A stretch of DNA of 64,000 nt, taken from contig BCJC01000003.1 of the NCBI GenBank assembly GCA_001600175.1, positions 248,001 to 312,000 on the forward strand, in the 5' to 3' direction. Position numbers and translations under genes: made by a program. Below the pieces are notes generated by a model that saw only the letters and a list, made by a program, of their open reading frames with translations, searched no databases and was not told where the DNA came from. This document shows positions 45,513 to 57,515 of this stretch, piece after piece. The stretch is from Erythrobasidium yunnanense (taxonomy: Eukaryota > Basidiomycota > Cystobasidiomycetes > Erythrobasidiales > Erythrobasidiaceae). The stretch's first letter is position 1. Each line of letters begins with the position of its first letter.

Positions 45513-46324
45513 CTATCCTGACTCTGAGACGATGCCGACTTGCGCTGCTCGCAGCACTCGATCCTTGAGCATCCAGCCTTTCTTAGAGCAGGCCAGTACT
45601 GTCCCGACATCTTTGCCAGGTACAGGTGCTTGATATAGGGCTTCATGGCGATTCGGGTCGAACTTGTCTCCTGTAGGGTCGAAAGCTGAAACTCCATATC
45701 TTCCTAACGTTTTCTCCAGCTGCTTTGCAGTAAGCTCTACGCCCGTGAACAGGTCTGCAAGATGTCCGGCGTCGTCCTTCTCAGCTGCATCAGCGACAGC
45801 TTGCACTGCTCTGCGCTCGCTGGGCACGCTATTAATGGCCAGATGCAAAGTATCGAGATCGTTGATGAGATCCTGTGCGAACTTCTGGATTGCGAAGTCT
45901 TTCATTGATTGCTTCTCCTTTTCGGTTCTCTTCTGAAAATTGTCGAGTTCTGCCCTGCTTCGCAACCAGTTGTCCTATATAACAGAGTCAGCGTCGTCGT
46001 ATTGCAATGCCTTTTTCGGCCGCCTTTGGGACTCACCTTCAACTCTGCAATCTCCTTGTTCTTTTTTTCTAGCTCTTTCTTTCCCGCATCTTCAGGCGCC
46101 GATGCTTTCGCAGCTTTGCTATCAGCTTGCGGCTTTGCGCTGCTCGCTGCTTCTGCTCCCTCGCTTTCTGAGACGCTTTGCGACGTCGAGGCTTCGCTAT
46201 AGTGGCGTGCGTATGCTCGGCGGCCTATCGTTGCAGAAGCTGCTACAGCTGCGGTTCCAGAGCTAGAGGCTGAGCGTTGCGCCGTCCGCGTTAGAAGACC
46301 GAAAGATTGGCGTATCATCGACAT
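45513..46324 (-). CDS. MGE1: Mitochondrial GrpE nucleotide-exchange factor (Mge1)
   Basis: Releases ADP from mitochondrial Hsp70 during import and folding. Exon 1 (about 46037-46324) starts MSMIRQSFGLLTRTAQRSAS, an Arg-rich targeting peptide, and ends KKNKEIAELK in the long coiled-coil. An intron of about 60 nt follows; exon 2 begins near 45975 and has SRAELDNFQKRTEKEKQSMK (GrpE signature N-x-x-K/R-R), FAQDLINDLDTLHLAI, the beta domain FDPNRHEALYQAPVPGKDVG, and VLACSKKGWMLKDRVLRAAQ. About 250 residues. An HSE-like sequence lies upstream. Confidence 0.95.
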
Positions 46325-46381
46325 CTTGGGTTGGGTGAAGCAAGAGAGCTATCAGTTTCTAGCAGATTAGGGATAGCTAGG

Positions 46382-46394
46382 GAAGATTCTCGAG
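46382..46394. promoter_or_regulatory. Heat-shock-element-like sequence upstream of MGE1
   Basis: GAAGATTCTCGAG fits the alternating GAAnnTTCnnGAA pattern with two perfect pentamers and one partial, about 60 bp upstream of the MGE1 start. Mge1 is a chaperone cofactor, so heat-shock control would make sense. Inferred only. Confidence 0.4.
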
Positions 46395-46646
46395 CGTATA
46401 GCTATGTAATGAGATCAACTGTCTCGCTCTGATATACGTACAACAAAGGAACGTCTAGCTGAGCTGGCTAACTACTGGTCTCTTGCTACAGGAATTGTCC
46501 ATTTCAATCGGACCGCATGAAGTGTCTACATTTAGGAAGGTATCGAGTAAAGTGTATAGAGGATTTTTGTAAGACAACAAATTAGTCACCTTTGCTTAGA
46601 TTAGGTCGGAAGGTAGCCCAATGGCAGAGAGTAGGCAAGCAGCATT

Positions 46647-49600
46647 CTATAGCTGCACGCCTCGAAGATCGTAGCCTTGTAGATCTTCTAAAGTGATGCC
46701 TTGAGCGGTCGCTTGCGCCTGAATCTGCGCGATACAAGCTGCCCCATTCTGCAACCAACCATTATTAGCTTGCACAGGCGGAAAATCCAGAAAATCTAAG
46801 CCTACCTCTGACTTATGATGCCGCTGTAAGGCATCAAGCCGAACGAAAGGTGTCTGACACGCCTCGCACTGGTATTTCTTGACACCGGTATGTAGGAGTT
46901 CATGTCGCTTTAGATCGTGTCGTCTTGCAAAACCTTTACCGCAAGTCTCACAAACGAAGGGCTTAGATCCCTCATGCGATCGTATGTGACCCTTGAGGTT
47001 GTATGCTCGCGTAAACGTCTCTCCACAGTACTCGCATGCGAATTTGGCATTGTTGGGATCCTTTCTTCGACGCCTGGCAGCTTGTTTCGTCGCTTCTGTC
47101 GTCTTGCTCTCAAGTGTGATGTTCTCGCTACCTGCACCTGACCAGCCAGAAGTAGCCGAATTGACAGACGATCTGCGGCGGCCTCGATTTGCATGACCAG
47201 GTGGCTCTAGGGAGTTGGAATAGTCCTCTTCCAACGGAGCATAGACATTCGGTAGCTGATGCTGAGGATATGGGTTGTCAAATCCGGGAGTAGCCAAGAA
47301 GTTGGGGTATCCAGATGGCAGCAGGGGCTGTTGCATACCGTAGCCATTTGCCTGGGTGTCAAATTGTATTTGCGATGGATCGTAGAAGCTTTGCGACCCA
47401 AAGGCACTTTGCGGCATCTGGGGCAGATTGTTGTAGTCCGACTGCTGCTGACCTTGATAGTATGGGTTGGAAACTTTGTTGTCAGAGTCGTATGCAGGCT
47501 GCGGGAGAGGAGGGATATTGAATGCCTGTTCACTCCTCGGCATGGGCGGAAGATCCGTAATAGTCTGTCCGAGGAAGTGTGTAGCAAGATCTGAACCATA
47601 TGGTACGGATATACTTGCACTATCTCCCTTGAAGAAGTTCGCCGTCATAGGAGAATACGATGAGGTTGATGTAAAGTCTTCCGATCTTACACCTCGTCGA
47701 TGTCCCCCAGAGCCTGAATGCGATCTGGATCTACGCATAGGTGATGGCGGGACGAGGAAGTCCTGAGCGGATGGCGATGAATTGGCAGCTAAGGTGGGGG
47801 TATCGTATGGACTTGTGCCTGCTGCACTCTTCCGCCTGAAAGCTGGAGAGGGTCCTGCTTGACTGAGTCGAACTTTTCCGAAGAAATCGCTGTCTACTGC
47901 ACCATCGGCGACCGCGGAACTATCTAGAGGGACCTGTTGTCGCGGGGAGCCAGCAGATGAGCCTGGGGCAGAACTTCCGTTCAAAGAACGTGGATCGATA
48001 CCCGAACTGCTTGACTCGGCTATGCTCTGAAGCCCTTGTTGTTCTTGTTGCTGACCTTGCTGACCAGGAGAAGCCTGTTCATCTGAGTAGCCACCGAAGC
48101 TGAAATTGGGTACGCCCGATCCGCTCTCGAAGTTGATTGGGGACGTCATGTAGGTATCCGACTTGCTGCGTTGCCTGATTGGCTTTCGGAAGGAGGACTC
48201 GAGGTTTAATGTCAAGTCGGCAGCTTTGGGCATATTGTAGAGCGCTTGCTGCTGAGCGGGGGCCAGATCGCCAGACGGCATACTGTCAGTCGAGTCCTGC
48301 GCAAACGACAAGGGCATCAGAAACGGCTTGGTCCTGCGAAGTATCGATGGTACTCACATTCCGCCTTGCTGACTTTTCGAAAAAGGTGGAAAAGACTGTA
48401 TCGAGCGCTGCTTGCGTCGAGTCCTGCCTTCCTACAGCCGAGCGCGGCATTGCCGTTGGCGTCGCGGTGGTCAAAGTGAGATCAGGAGCTAGCGGTATAG
48501 CTAGAGGTGCTAGAAGACCTGTCTTTGGCTCTGACTGCTGCAGACCATGCGGAAGCGGAGGCGATCTTAAAGTAGGACCGCCTGCAGGAGACGCGCTCCT
48601 TACGTTGGTTCGGAATGCAGGAGATGTAGGAGACGGCGAGAGTGTGGAGAATACTGGGATCGTTGGGCCGGTAGAAGCGGAAAGATTGGGAGATTGGGCA
48701 GGGGATAGAGTGAGAGTAGGTTCAGCAGGTAGAGTCACTGGCGGAGAGTGAGACGATGCTCGAAGTGTATCTTCTCTAGTCGGCTGTGATTGTCCTTGGC
48801 TAGAGTTGCGATTGAGCAGTTTTGGCGATGGTAGCGGAGCGAACATTCGCTCGTAGGCCATTTCCAGTCCATTGTTCCCATCTCCGCCATATGCTTTGTC
48901 ATCCAGCAATCTAACTGCTGGAGATGCGTATGTGCTTCCTGGAGCACCGGAACCAGCTGGTGACGACCGTACATCCTCGTTCCCTCCCGCTACTGATCCT
49001 CCTGCTACCGACGATATATCGTCCCAATCCTGCGGTCTACGATGCTGTTCTCTGAAGGCTAACAGATCTTGAGATGTCCCAAAACCTGGCACCTGCTGAT
49101 TGTCAAGCGTGTATTGTTGCGAGCTGTCTGCAGCACCGTTACGCGAGGCAGGTTTTGAGGAGAAGGGAGAGGCAGATCGTCTGTCGTCGAACGAAGAATC
49201 GTCTGCGTATGAGCCAGCGTAGGATGGTGTAGCATACCCTCCTGAGTTTTCGTCGTATACTATCGATGTAGGATCCAGTGCTGCACCTCCAGCTAGGAAA
49301 GCAAGTGATGAGGCAGACAAGGGCGCCGAGCTCTGAATTGACATAGGGAAACCCATCTGGGTGTTGTAACCAGGCAAGTCGTTTGCGAATGTGCCACTGC
49401 CAGTAAAGACAGATATTGGTGGACGATAGTTCGCTTGCCCAGAGTACGCATCTGGCGTGCCCGCTTGATAGCCGAATGCTGGACTGGCAGGGTTGGAGAG
49501 GAACTGCTGCTGATACGGGCTCTGCTGCAGTTGCTGCTGCTGCTGAAAGACGCTGTAGCCGGGGCTGTTGAAGTTGGCCGTTTGCGGCTGAGCGCTCGAG

Positions 49601-49815
49601 GCACTGCTTGACGATGTCTCAAACGTCGTCATTGTGTGTGCTGGTGAAAGCCTAGGAGGAAAGTAGTTTGGAGAGACCTGACCCGACCGATGTAAGGGAG
49701 TACTGGATGAATGGCTCGGTACTGGACCCGGTGAAAGGTTGACTGGCTGCAATCCACCATCTTGCTGACGCTTCCATTGCTGTTGTTGCTGGAGTCGCTG
49801 CTGCTGCTGAGCCAT
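46647..49815 (-). CDS. C2H2 zinc-finger transcription factor, CRZ1-like
   Basis: About 1,000 residues in three exons. Start MAQQQQRLQQQQQWKRQQDG at 49815 (poly-Gln), then a long Ser/Pro/Gln-rich region. Possible calcineurin docking sites of PxIxIT type: PPISVF and PTIPVF. An intron (48298-48357) joins FFEKSARRN to DSTDSMPSGDLAP. Zinc fingers near the C-terminus: CEYCGETFTRAYNLKGHIRS, CETCGKGFARRHDLKRHELL, and a third, degenerate CEACQTPFVRLDALQRHHKS. The first two closely match the Crz1 calcineurin-responsive factor, which activates calcium and cell-wall stress genes. A short last exon encodes NGAACIAQIQAQATAQGITL to RGVQL. CRZ1 assignment is by finger similarity. Confidence 0.75.
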
Positions 49816-50863
49816 GATGTCGTCGGTCCTGCCTGTCGGTACTATCTTTCGGGAAACTGCTTGAAAGGATGTGGCCTTCAACTACTGGATACCAGTAGCC
49901 AGCTATGCTTCTGCAACAGCCAAATGCCCTAGATATCAGCGAGATGAGCTGCTTTGTCTTGACAGGGAAAACACTCGTTTGACAGCGTTCTTTGACCAGC
50001 AAAACTAGGAGGAGTGCTCCAGAGGACTTTCAGACTATCTTGACGTCGTTTGCTCTGCTCTTCCTGCAAAGAAACTTGATGTTTCTTGACAGGTTTGGCT
50101 GGCCCTTCCTATTCTGACGATTCGATAGCAGCACGTTCGCACGGGCAGCGGCTGACCCTTCGTACGAAAATTGCAAGATTGCGATGCTATCCTACGCTTG
50201 CTGAATGTTCGTGCTCTGCTGCTGACCGCTGGCCGTCCCTTCCTGCGCGGGCTCCCAAATTAGGTCGACGCTTGTCTTGTGTCGTCAAATTCGGATGACA
50301 AGTTTCTGCACCCTTCTTCTCGCTGCGGTCTTCTGGCTCGTATGCTGTCCACTGTCAAGCTCGCTTGATGCGGAGAGCGCGCTCGCACGCCAAAGTCGTA
50401 TGCGTACGAACGGTAAGACGAAAAGAGACCTACTGGACGAGGGCATGGATTCGTAACATCAGCAAAGCTTTCCTAACGTTGCTGCATTTCCGGAACACTG
50501 TCAATCCCAAAAGCACGCTACCTCGTTTATCCGTAACTCTTGGGTGGCCTGGCCGTGTTCGTGCATCAGGTTGCTCAGTGTGAGCTAGGCAGCGCTGCAA
50601 ACTCATCCATCTCGGTGTCAATAACCTCCTCACAGTAACGTCTGTTGCGCCGCCCTTTCCACTCCCATGCACATATGCAGGCCAGATTGCGCGCAATACG
50701 ATATACTTTCTTCGTTAACGACACTAGAGCAGCTTTACTGATATTTGAACACGGCCAGACTGCACTCATTACTTCATAGATACATCCACTTCTTACATAG
50801 GACCAATCACCATCGACAAATCACCAGAAGCCCCGCCCAAATAGGCGCCTTGAATACTCTCGT
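49816..50863. other. About 1 kb upstream of the CRZ1-like gene, no gene seen
   Basis: Only short overlapping frames. Likely the long promoter and 5' UTR of the transcription factor plus the 3' flank of the MFS gene. Confidence 0.5.
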
Positions 50864-52779
50864 TTACAAAGCATAGCGGAAAGATCTGTTCGTAAAATCA
50901 CTAATGTCCTCCAAACCTCTTTCGGTACTGATTGCTCCCTCTCTGTCTCGCATCATGTTTCGGCGACGAAGGATGGCGCGGTGGATCTGCGACCATACCA
51001 CACCAGTAGCACTGACGACTAGCGTAGCAATGAAGCCACGAGTGTATCTGGGCGCTTGATCCGTTGTGAATAATAGCTAGATCGCATATGTGAGTCAAAG
51101 ACCTTTGGGACAATATGGTGTGGACCTACAGGAGCAGCGACCTGAGCGATAGAATAGCCTATGAAGGTGAAGCATGTGGCTACCGTTCTCTTCGTGTATC
51201 CACCAACGTTACTGGAGTTTAGGCCGTGAGTCTGGCCAGCAGCGGCCCCGCTGAGTCCGATAATATAATCAGCTTCTCCATCTTCCAGTGGACTATAGGA
51301 GTACGTACAAGAAATGAAGACCGTAGAGCGCGCCGAGCAGACCAGGTACGCGGGGAGCGAGCAGCAGTGCGATGGAGCCAGCGAAAGCGAACGAAACGGC
51401 GATCGTGTAGATATGGAAGCGTAGACCAGGGTACTTCATGGCAAAGTATCCTGGAATGATATTGGCCAGGACACCTAAACACTTTGATCAGCCGAGGTCG
51501 TTACAGCACGGAAGGGTTGAAAGAGCCTACCGACGAAGCCTTTGGGAATCTGGACTGCCAAATTCTCGATAGTGTTGAAGCCGAGGTCGGAAATAATGAG
51601 AGAGGAGAAACTCTGTAGGACACCCGATGCGAAGTAGGCTCCCATGGCGAGAACGAAAAGACCCCAGACGTTGATGTCGACAAAGGCTTCTTTGACCTGA
51701 TCCCACTTGATTTCGTGTCCTCGACTGCCTCCATTGTTCAGTCTGATGCGCTCTTGTGCAATTTCCTTCTCGCGATCCGAAAGGAACTTGGCTCGAGGGA
51801 TATCATCGGGCATCCTCCACCATACGACGAAGGACCAAGCCATAGTCATGCAGCCAGCAAAGAGATACATGTTCTGCCAGCCTCGTAGAGAACCCTTGAT
51901 ACTTCCGAAACCATAGTTGATCATCGGGCTGAACATGTTTGTAGCAGGAGCGGCGGCTACCCAGAGTGTGGCTCGCAAGGCTTGTTCTCTCTTGGTGTAG
52001 TACAAGCTGGTCGTAGCTACGAAGGTAGGGGCAATGCCTGCCTCGATGAAACCGAGGAACTGGCATACAGGTCAGTCAGGCTGAGTGTCGAAATATGGCA
52101 GGCTGATTCAGCACATACGAATCTCTGAGCGAGTATTCCAGGATAGTTCTTGCATGCCACAGTGAGAATGACGATGACCTATTTGAACGGCTGGTCAGCT
52201 TCGCTCGAATACTCGATAGAGATAGTAGCCCCCTTACACCCCAGATGAACACTAGCGCTCCACATGATTTACCTAGGGGCAACCGCTGAGTTGCAAGGCC
52301 GATCGCCGGTAATCCAATAACGTAGCCTTTCAAAAACACTCAGTCGATCTGGCTTGCGGGTTCCTGTAACTGGGAGGACTTACCGACGTAGAAGATCGAA
52401 TTTGCCATAGAATAACGAGTACCAGGGTTCACTAGATCTAGATCTTGCCGCAGACCGAAGAGCACGGCTGCGAGACAGGCTTAGTTTTGCGATCATGCTG
52501 GGGCACATGCTGTAATATACCTTGACCCATGACGACTTTGTCATAGAATGCAAGGCCATATGTGATTGCCATGCTGTCGTTCAACATTAGCTTAAGTTCT
52601 GCTTGAGCAAGTCTCGCATGCACAAACATTGGGATCAGGCGGAAGTCCAGTTTATGAACAAGTTTCTTCTCTTCGACTTCGGTGAAGGTGACGAGTGGTG
52701 GAACAGAGTCGGCGACGGTCTGCTTCTCGTCCGTCTCATTGAGGGCCACTTCTGGCTTTGCCTCATAGAAGGTAGCCAT
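50864..52779 (-). CDS. MFS transporter, allantoate/nicotinate (Dal5/Tna1) type
   Basis: Anion:cation symporter family, about 480-500 residues in about nine exons. Start MATFYEAKPEVALNETDEKQ; EEKKLVHKLDFRLIPMF is the family N-tail. Then SMAITYGLAFYDKVVMGQ, NPGTRYSMANSIFYVGYVIG, GLATQRLPLGK, FLGFIEAGIAPTFVATTSLY (hallmark GxxEAgxxP), YTKREQALRATLWVAAAPAT, WWRMPDDIPRAKFLSDREKE (typical central loop), INVWGLFVLAMGAYFASGVL, VLANIIPGYFAMKYPGLRFH and NVGGYTKRTVATCFTFIGYS. The C-tail is basic. Family members import allantoate, nicotinate, pantothenate or aromatic acids; the cargo here is unknown. Confidence 0.9.
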
Positions 52780-53531
52780 CTTGGTCAGTGATGCCTGTGC
52801 TACTGCTACGGATCGAAGGAAAGAAGAGAGAGAGAAGGTGCCGAATTGCAGACTTCAGGGGCGGGGAGTATGAAGCTGGAGATCCATAGGAACAATGGTT
52901 CAGGCATCAGTGCGAGAAGGAGGGGCCACAGTCCTTGATGCCAAGCCTTTAGCGGAGTATCCATTTGGTTTTAGTCAGAATCGGTCCCGGCTATGTGTAG
53001 GATCGCTTGTAACAGACTATCAGTCGCCACGCCGGCCGCATATCCATACGCTTCGGTTGAGTACGGCCTTCAGAAAGTGTATATCATCTCGGGAGTTTGG
53101 TTTGTGAAGCAGTCCTGGACTGGAGGGGAGCAGTGCTCTGTAAAGGGTGTCCAGGTTAAGGTCAGGCGAGTCCAAAGGCAGTTGTCAGGTGGAGCGTCGC
53201 GGTCACCCTGTAGTGGGATAGCAAGCCATGATTGCGTGAAGATAGGTCAGGATACGTTTGCGAGCCGGTTCCTGTGTGATAGCGAATATGCAGAGGTTTC
53301 CGCTATGTCTTGCGACGTGCGCTCATCTCGATGCCAATTCGCGATGAATTTCCAGGCGTTCCTCAGGTTCGCAAGAGGTCATCATCCGTTTCAAAGACTC
53401 TTGCGCATGCTTAAGGCTAGTTTGCGAACCAGTTTGAGAAGGAAAGGGAGAAAGAGGCATTTCTTACACAGGACGAAAAGCTGCAACCAAGGATACTAAC
53501 CACTGCCACGACATATATACTGCTTGATATT
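52780..53531. other. Intergenic region between MFS gene and amidohydrolase
   Basis: About 750 bases. A plus-strand frame of 168 codons (52993-53499) is Arg/Ser/Cys-rich without any family resemblance and is treated as chance. Probably the MFS promoter. Confidence 0.5.
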
Positions 53532-54875
53532 CTAGTGCTGCGCAAGTCCATATCCCCAAACATGCGATGTCATTCCACCTATTCCCAATTCCTTCCGACT
53601 AGCATCGAGACTCATGTTCCAAGGCGCCTGATCCAGCCTGAGAAGCTTCACCGCATTGTTTCTCGCGATCTTAACGCGGTCCGGCTCTGATATAGGGCAG
53701 CTATCCATCCAATCTGATCCATTCTTCAGATCATCTTCATACGGATAGTCGATCGCGAATTGGATCCTATCGGCGCCTAGCTCGGCCATGGCTGCTTGGA
53801 GCATGCGCGTAGAGTAGTGTCCACTGGTGGTGATGTGGATGTTCTCATAGAAGACATCCCGGACCGTCTTGGAGGGGTCCATCTTCAAGGTCGGGAAGCG
53901 GGAACGATCTAGACGATGGTCTACCCGCCAGAGATCACCAGTGATACCTTCTCCCATATGTCCGAACATGAGCTGCAGCTATAGCAACGGAACAGACGGC
54001 ATCAGCCCCCCTTCCCAGAACGAACCCATATGAACCACTTACTTTCGGGAATCGATCAAACAGGCCTGATGTGATCAAAGCAAGGAGGTGATGGGAGGCC
54101 TGGATCTTAAATCCATGAACCGATGCAGCGAGCCATGGTCTCTTGGAGAAGAATGCCCCTTTAAGCAGTCGCGGATGCATGTAGACTGGCCGTCCAGCAT
54201 CTTCAAGGACTTTCCAAAACACGTCGTATTCCTTGCTATCGTAGTACAGCCTCTTCCCATCCACTTCTGACTGTTCCGCAAATTCAGGTGCTTCTTCATC
54301 GCTGACGCTCTGATAGTCGTTAAGAATGATACCGACAAAGTTGAGTTCTTCAAAACATCTCTTGGCTTCTTTTGCAGCTTCTTCAGATCGGATCATACAT
54401 ACTGCTCCTAGGTTCGCGAAGCGGGAGGGGTTCTGCTTGCATTGTTCGAACACCCAGCTTTTCAGGAACATGATCAGCTCGAGGAAGTACCATAGGAAAT
54501 GATGATGAAAGCTCACTCATTCGCTTCGCGAGCTAAAGCTTCACCCTCAGCTGCCGATTTACACGCCTGAGCGCCTGGAGAGGTGAAAGACAGGACTTGG
54601 ACTTGAATGCCATTCTCGTCCATCTCCTTGACGCGACCATTAATGTCCATGATAGCTTTCTCCAGTTTTCGAGCACCTGTCGCGTTATTCAGCAGGGGAT
54701 ATCATGCTATATAATTCTGCTTTACCCACCTTCTGGACTGGCATAATTGGCAGCTTCATTCGCGAGCCGTGGGAGATTCCTGTACCATCAACGAACTCAT
54801 CAGCAGGAATTGTACGACCTCGTTGAGTTGTGCATGGCCTGACCATGCTTCTTCGAGGATGACTTTGCCTCTCAT
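53532..54875 (-). CDS. Amidohydrolase-2 decarboxylase (gamma-resorcylate / 2,3-dihydroxybenzoate decarboxylase type)
   Basis: Metal-dependent non-oxidative decarboxylase of the ACMSD family. Start MRGKVILEEAWSGHAQLNEV with the family ExxE-type opening (KVxLEE). Short exons follow, then ENGIQVQVLSFTSPGAQACK (ACMSD-type SxxxP) and a long exon with PSRFANLGAVCMIRSEEAAK, FVGIILNDYQ, LYYDSKEYDVFWKVLEDAGR and PVYMHPRLL (metal or substrate His). The last exon has FGHMGEGITGDLWRVDHRLD, HITTSGHYSTRMLQAAM and QFAIDYPYEDDLKNGSDW (metal Asp region). It ends in an extra tail after KLLRLD. About 380 residues. Substrate class (hydroxybenzoates) is by family. Confidence 0.88.
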
Positions 54876-55223
54876 GACTCGTGGACTCGTAGGGCTGATT
54901 GTATAGGTATGATTGGAAAGAATACAAGGCAATGGTACACTCCGCTGCCTTACGGCCGTCCTCTTCTCTCCACCACTACTCCGGCAGGCCCCTCTCGTTT
55001 GCCAAGGCCAAGTTTCGGCGGGGGTTTCAGTCTCCAGGAACCGGCACGCGTACAGCAAGAAGTGTGTTGGCTGAACGCTTCTTCCTCTGCGGTACGGGGC
55101 TGTCTGATCAATGGTTGTGCATGAATGGAAGGGCCGAAAGGCTCTCTGAGCTTGGTATGGATACATAGCCGGACCAACTGACAAATAAATCTGGCGTACG
55201 TGTATGTTCGTATACAGACAACT
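54876..55223. other. Intergenic between decarboxylase and anion transporter
   Basis: About 350 bases; no gene or repeat recognised. Confidence 0.5.
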
Positions 55224-57370
55224 TTACATCCAGTACAGTACCTCTACGACAATGATGCCCAGCGCTACGAATGTCACCATGCAGACGGGTATGAAATTGA
55301 TGAATGTAAATCCTTTCTGCGTGATGCGGATGCCTGTCAATCCACTATTAGTATCTATATCCTCGTGCAGTCATGAGAATATATGGGGATACTCACCTTT
55401 TTGTGCCAGGATACGACTCCATAACAGTCCTGCTAACGAAGATGGTAACGTGACAAGCGCGCCCGTATTACTTGCCAGAGCCACTATCACCCAATACATT
55501 AGCTTCCTAAACACTTCATTAGAGTATTGAGACGTACCCGAGTACATAGCGGCTTTGATGATACGTGGATCGGCTACGACATGCGGAGCTTGTTGAAAAT
55601 TCGCATTTGTCAGAAGTTCCACCGCCAATATCGTCGCACCAATATTCTGCTCTCCCTCTCTCAGCTTCCTCCTCACACTCGATGAAGAGCGACTCACCGT
55701 CCCGCACAGCGGACATAATCCCAACGCCGTTATTCCACCTACGAAGAAAACAGTTTTCACGGGATCTGTACATGCTCTCGCAGTCCATGTTGCGAAGATG
55801 GGGATATAGCCTAGGTGGTCCAAAGAGCGTGTAAGGATGAACATCCCTACTGCGAAGGGCAACAAGGGCCAGGGGAGCCGAGAAACGGTGCCGCATGTCG
55901 ATGGAAGGATGGAGGATGCTTTGCGCCAGAGTGATTGCAGCGATACGCGATCTGTGATATTTGAGAGCGGAGGTGTATCTTTATGCGAAGATGGGGAAGA
56001 AGTGCCGTTTGCGTGCCCATTGCTTGAAATATGTTTCCGTCGCCGAGAAAGATCGTAGATGATATCTCTTGACAGTCCCACTATCGCTCCAGGCGCAGTG
56101 ACCATCCAGACATGCACTCCATCAATGAACGAGCTCCCCACAAGAACACCCAGCGTGACCAACATCAATGCCGAATGAAATACCGCACCCTTCGGATCTA
56201 CGAGCGCCGAGCGGGGATCCACATCTGGTCTGACGAATTGTCGGGGAATGAGCTCGGAAGAAGCTGTCTTGTCGATTTTGTGGGTGAGGCGCGAGGAGGA
56301 GAAGGATAGGACGAGGAGAGGGTAGATCACGATTGCGCTGACTACTGCAGGTAGAATCGTGTATTTCGTGAATTCGGAAAGGAAGTTGAGCTCGAAGGCC
56401 TGGAAAGAGAATCACGATTAGGAAGAAGCAGCCGGCCAAGGATGATAAGCCTGCTCACCCCTGCGATCAGAACATTTGTAGGGTTCTACAAGAAGTGAAG
56501 ACATCAGCTCAATTACACAATGAAGAAGGTTGCGACCCACCGAAGACACCAGGATGGCCGATGAGACATTCGCCGCCAAGAACTGGGCAAAGATCCACGC
56601 CGTAGGCGGTGTGATCCCACTGACGCGCGTCAGATACGCCAGAAAGGGTGTTCCAGATAAGATAATAGGATCATTGCCTATGACTGCTCCTGAGAGGAAG
56701 AAGAAGAGGTAGAGATAGAAATAGAGCTGGAGTCCGCTTTTTGCGGATAGGGCGACTTTGAAGGCCAGATAGCGGAGACCGCCGGTTGCGTCTAGTGCAG
56801 TAGCGATGTATGCGAGGGAGCTGAAGTGCAAAACAGAAGGATAGGGGTCATTTGTCAACATGCTGCCACGTGCTGCGAAGGAAGTGATTGTGACGCACAT
56901 GAAAAGAACGAGCACGTCGTAGGGCACTACTCCCTTATCGCCCACTATGCCCAGCCTGATCTGTTCTCCGCCTATACTGGTCGTGATGAGCAGCAGAAGG
57001 ACGGCTAGAAGCGGTGCTGAGGATAGTCCAATTGTGATTCGCATTTGCTTGCGCGAGACCTTGCTTGACACTGATGTCTTCTGAGCATTGCTGGGAAGAT
57101 CTTGAAGTTCTACAGCTGCTCCTTCTTCTGCTGCCGGAGGACTCGCTGGTCGCTGTGAAGCTGCAGGATCAGTGATGCGCAGCACTACGAGACTTCTTCT
57201 GATGAACGCAGAGATGGAAGGGGGCAGTCTGAAGGAGAGAGGGAAGATGATAAGGATGACTAAGCCATAGTCATCAGCCTACAATCACCGAGGGAGTATC
57301 CTCAGTGTCACTCACTCGTCACGATGAAGACGATTCCTCCAAAAATGGAGAAGCCATTGAGGTGGGCCAT
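55224..57370 (-). CDS. ArsB/CitMHS-superfamily anion transporter
   Basis: Multi-pass membrane transporter of the ion-transporter superfamily, related to arsenite/citrate permeases. Exon 1 starts MAHLNGFSIFGGIVFIVT (57370), then ILIIFPLSFRLPPSISAF, a Pro/Glu-rich linker and KQMRITIGLSSAPLLAVLLL. Hallmarks: DVLVLFMCVTITSFAARG, YLAFKVALSAKSG, GNDPIILSGTPFLAYLTRVS, FAQFLAANVSSAILVSSNPT (SNPTN signature) and LNFLSEFTKYTILP. The second half repeats the topology with ALMLVTLGVLVGSSFIDGVH, WPLLPFAVGMFILTRSLDHL, NIGATILAVELL and MYWVIVALASNTGALVTLPS. It ends with FIPVCMVTFVALGIIVVEV. About 580 residues. The cargo cannot be told from sequence. Confidence 0.85.
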
Positions 57371-57515
57371 GGTATTGACGATATGCTATGGATGGTATGA
57401 GTTTGGTGTCATTGAAGCATCATCTTCAATCTCTTGTCTTTGATTTGTCGCAATCCCAAGAAACGTGACTTCTTGTTTCTGCTTTCTGGCGAATGGATTA
57501 AGCTGATCCAGCAAG

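Noticed and set aside
50133-50150. Match of GTTCGCACGGGC to the tandem-repeat motif at 15055
   Set aside because: A 12-base match is expected by chance many times in 64 kb, and flanking bases do not align.
52993-53499. Plus-strand open frame of 168 codons
   Set aside because: Arg/Ser/Cys-rich composition with no family resemblance, in a region expected to be a promoter; likely chance.
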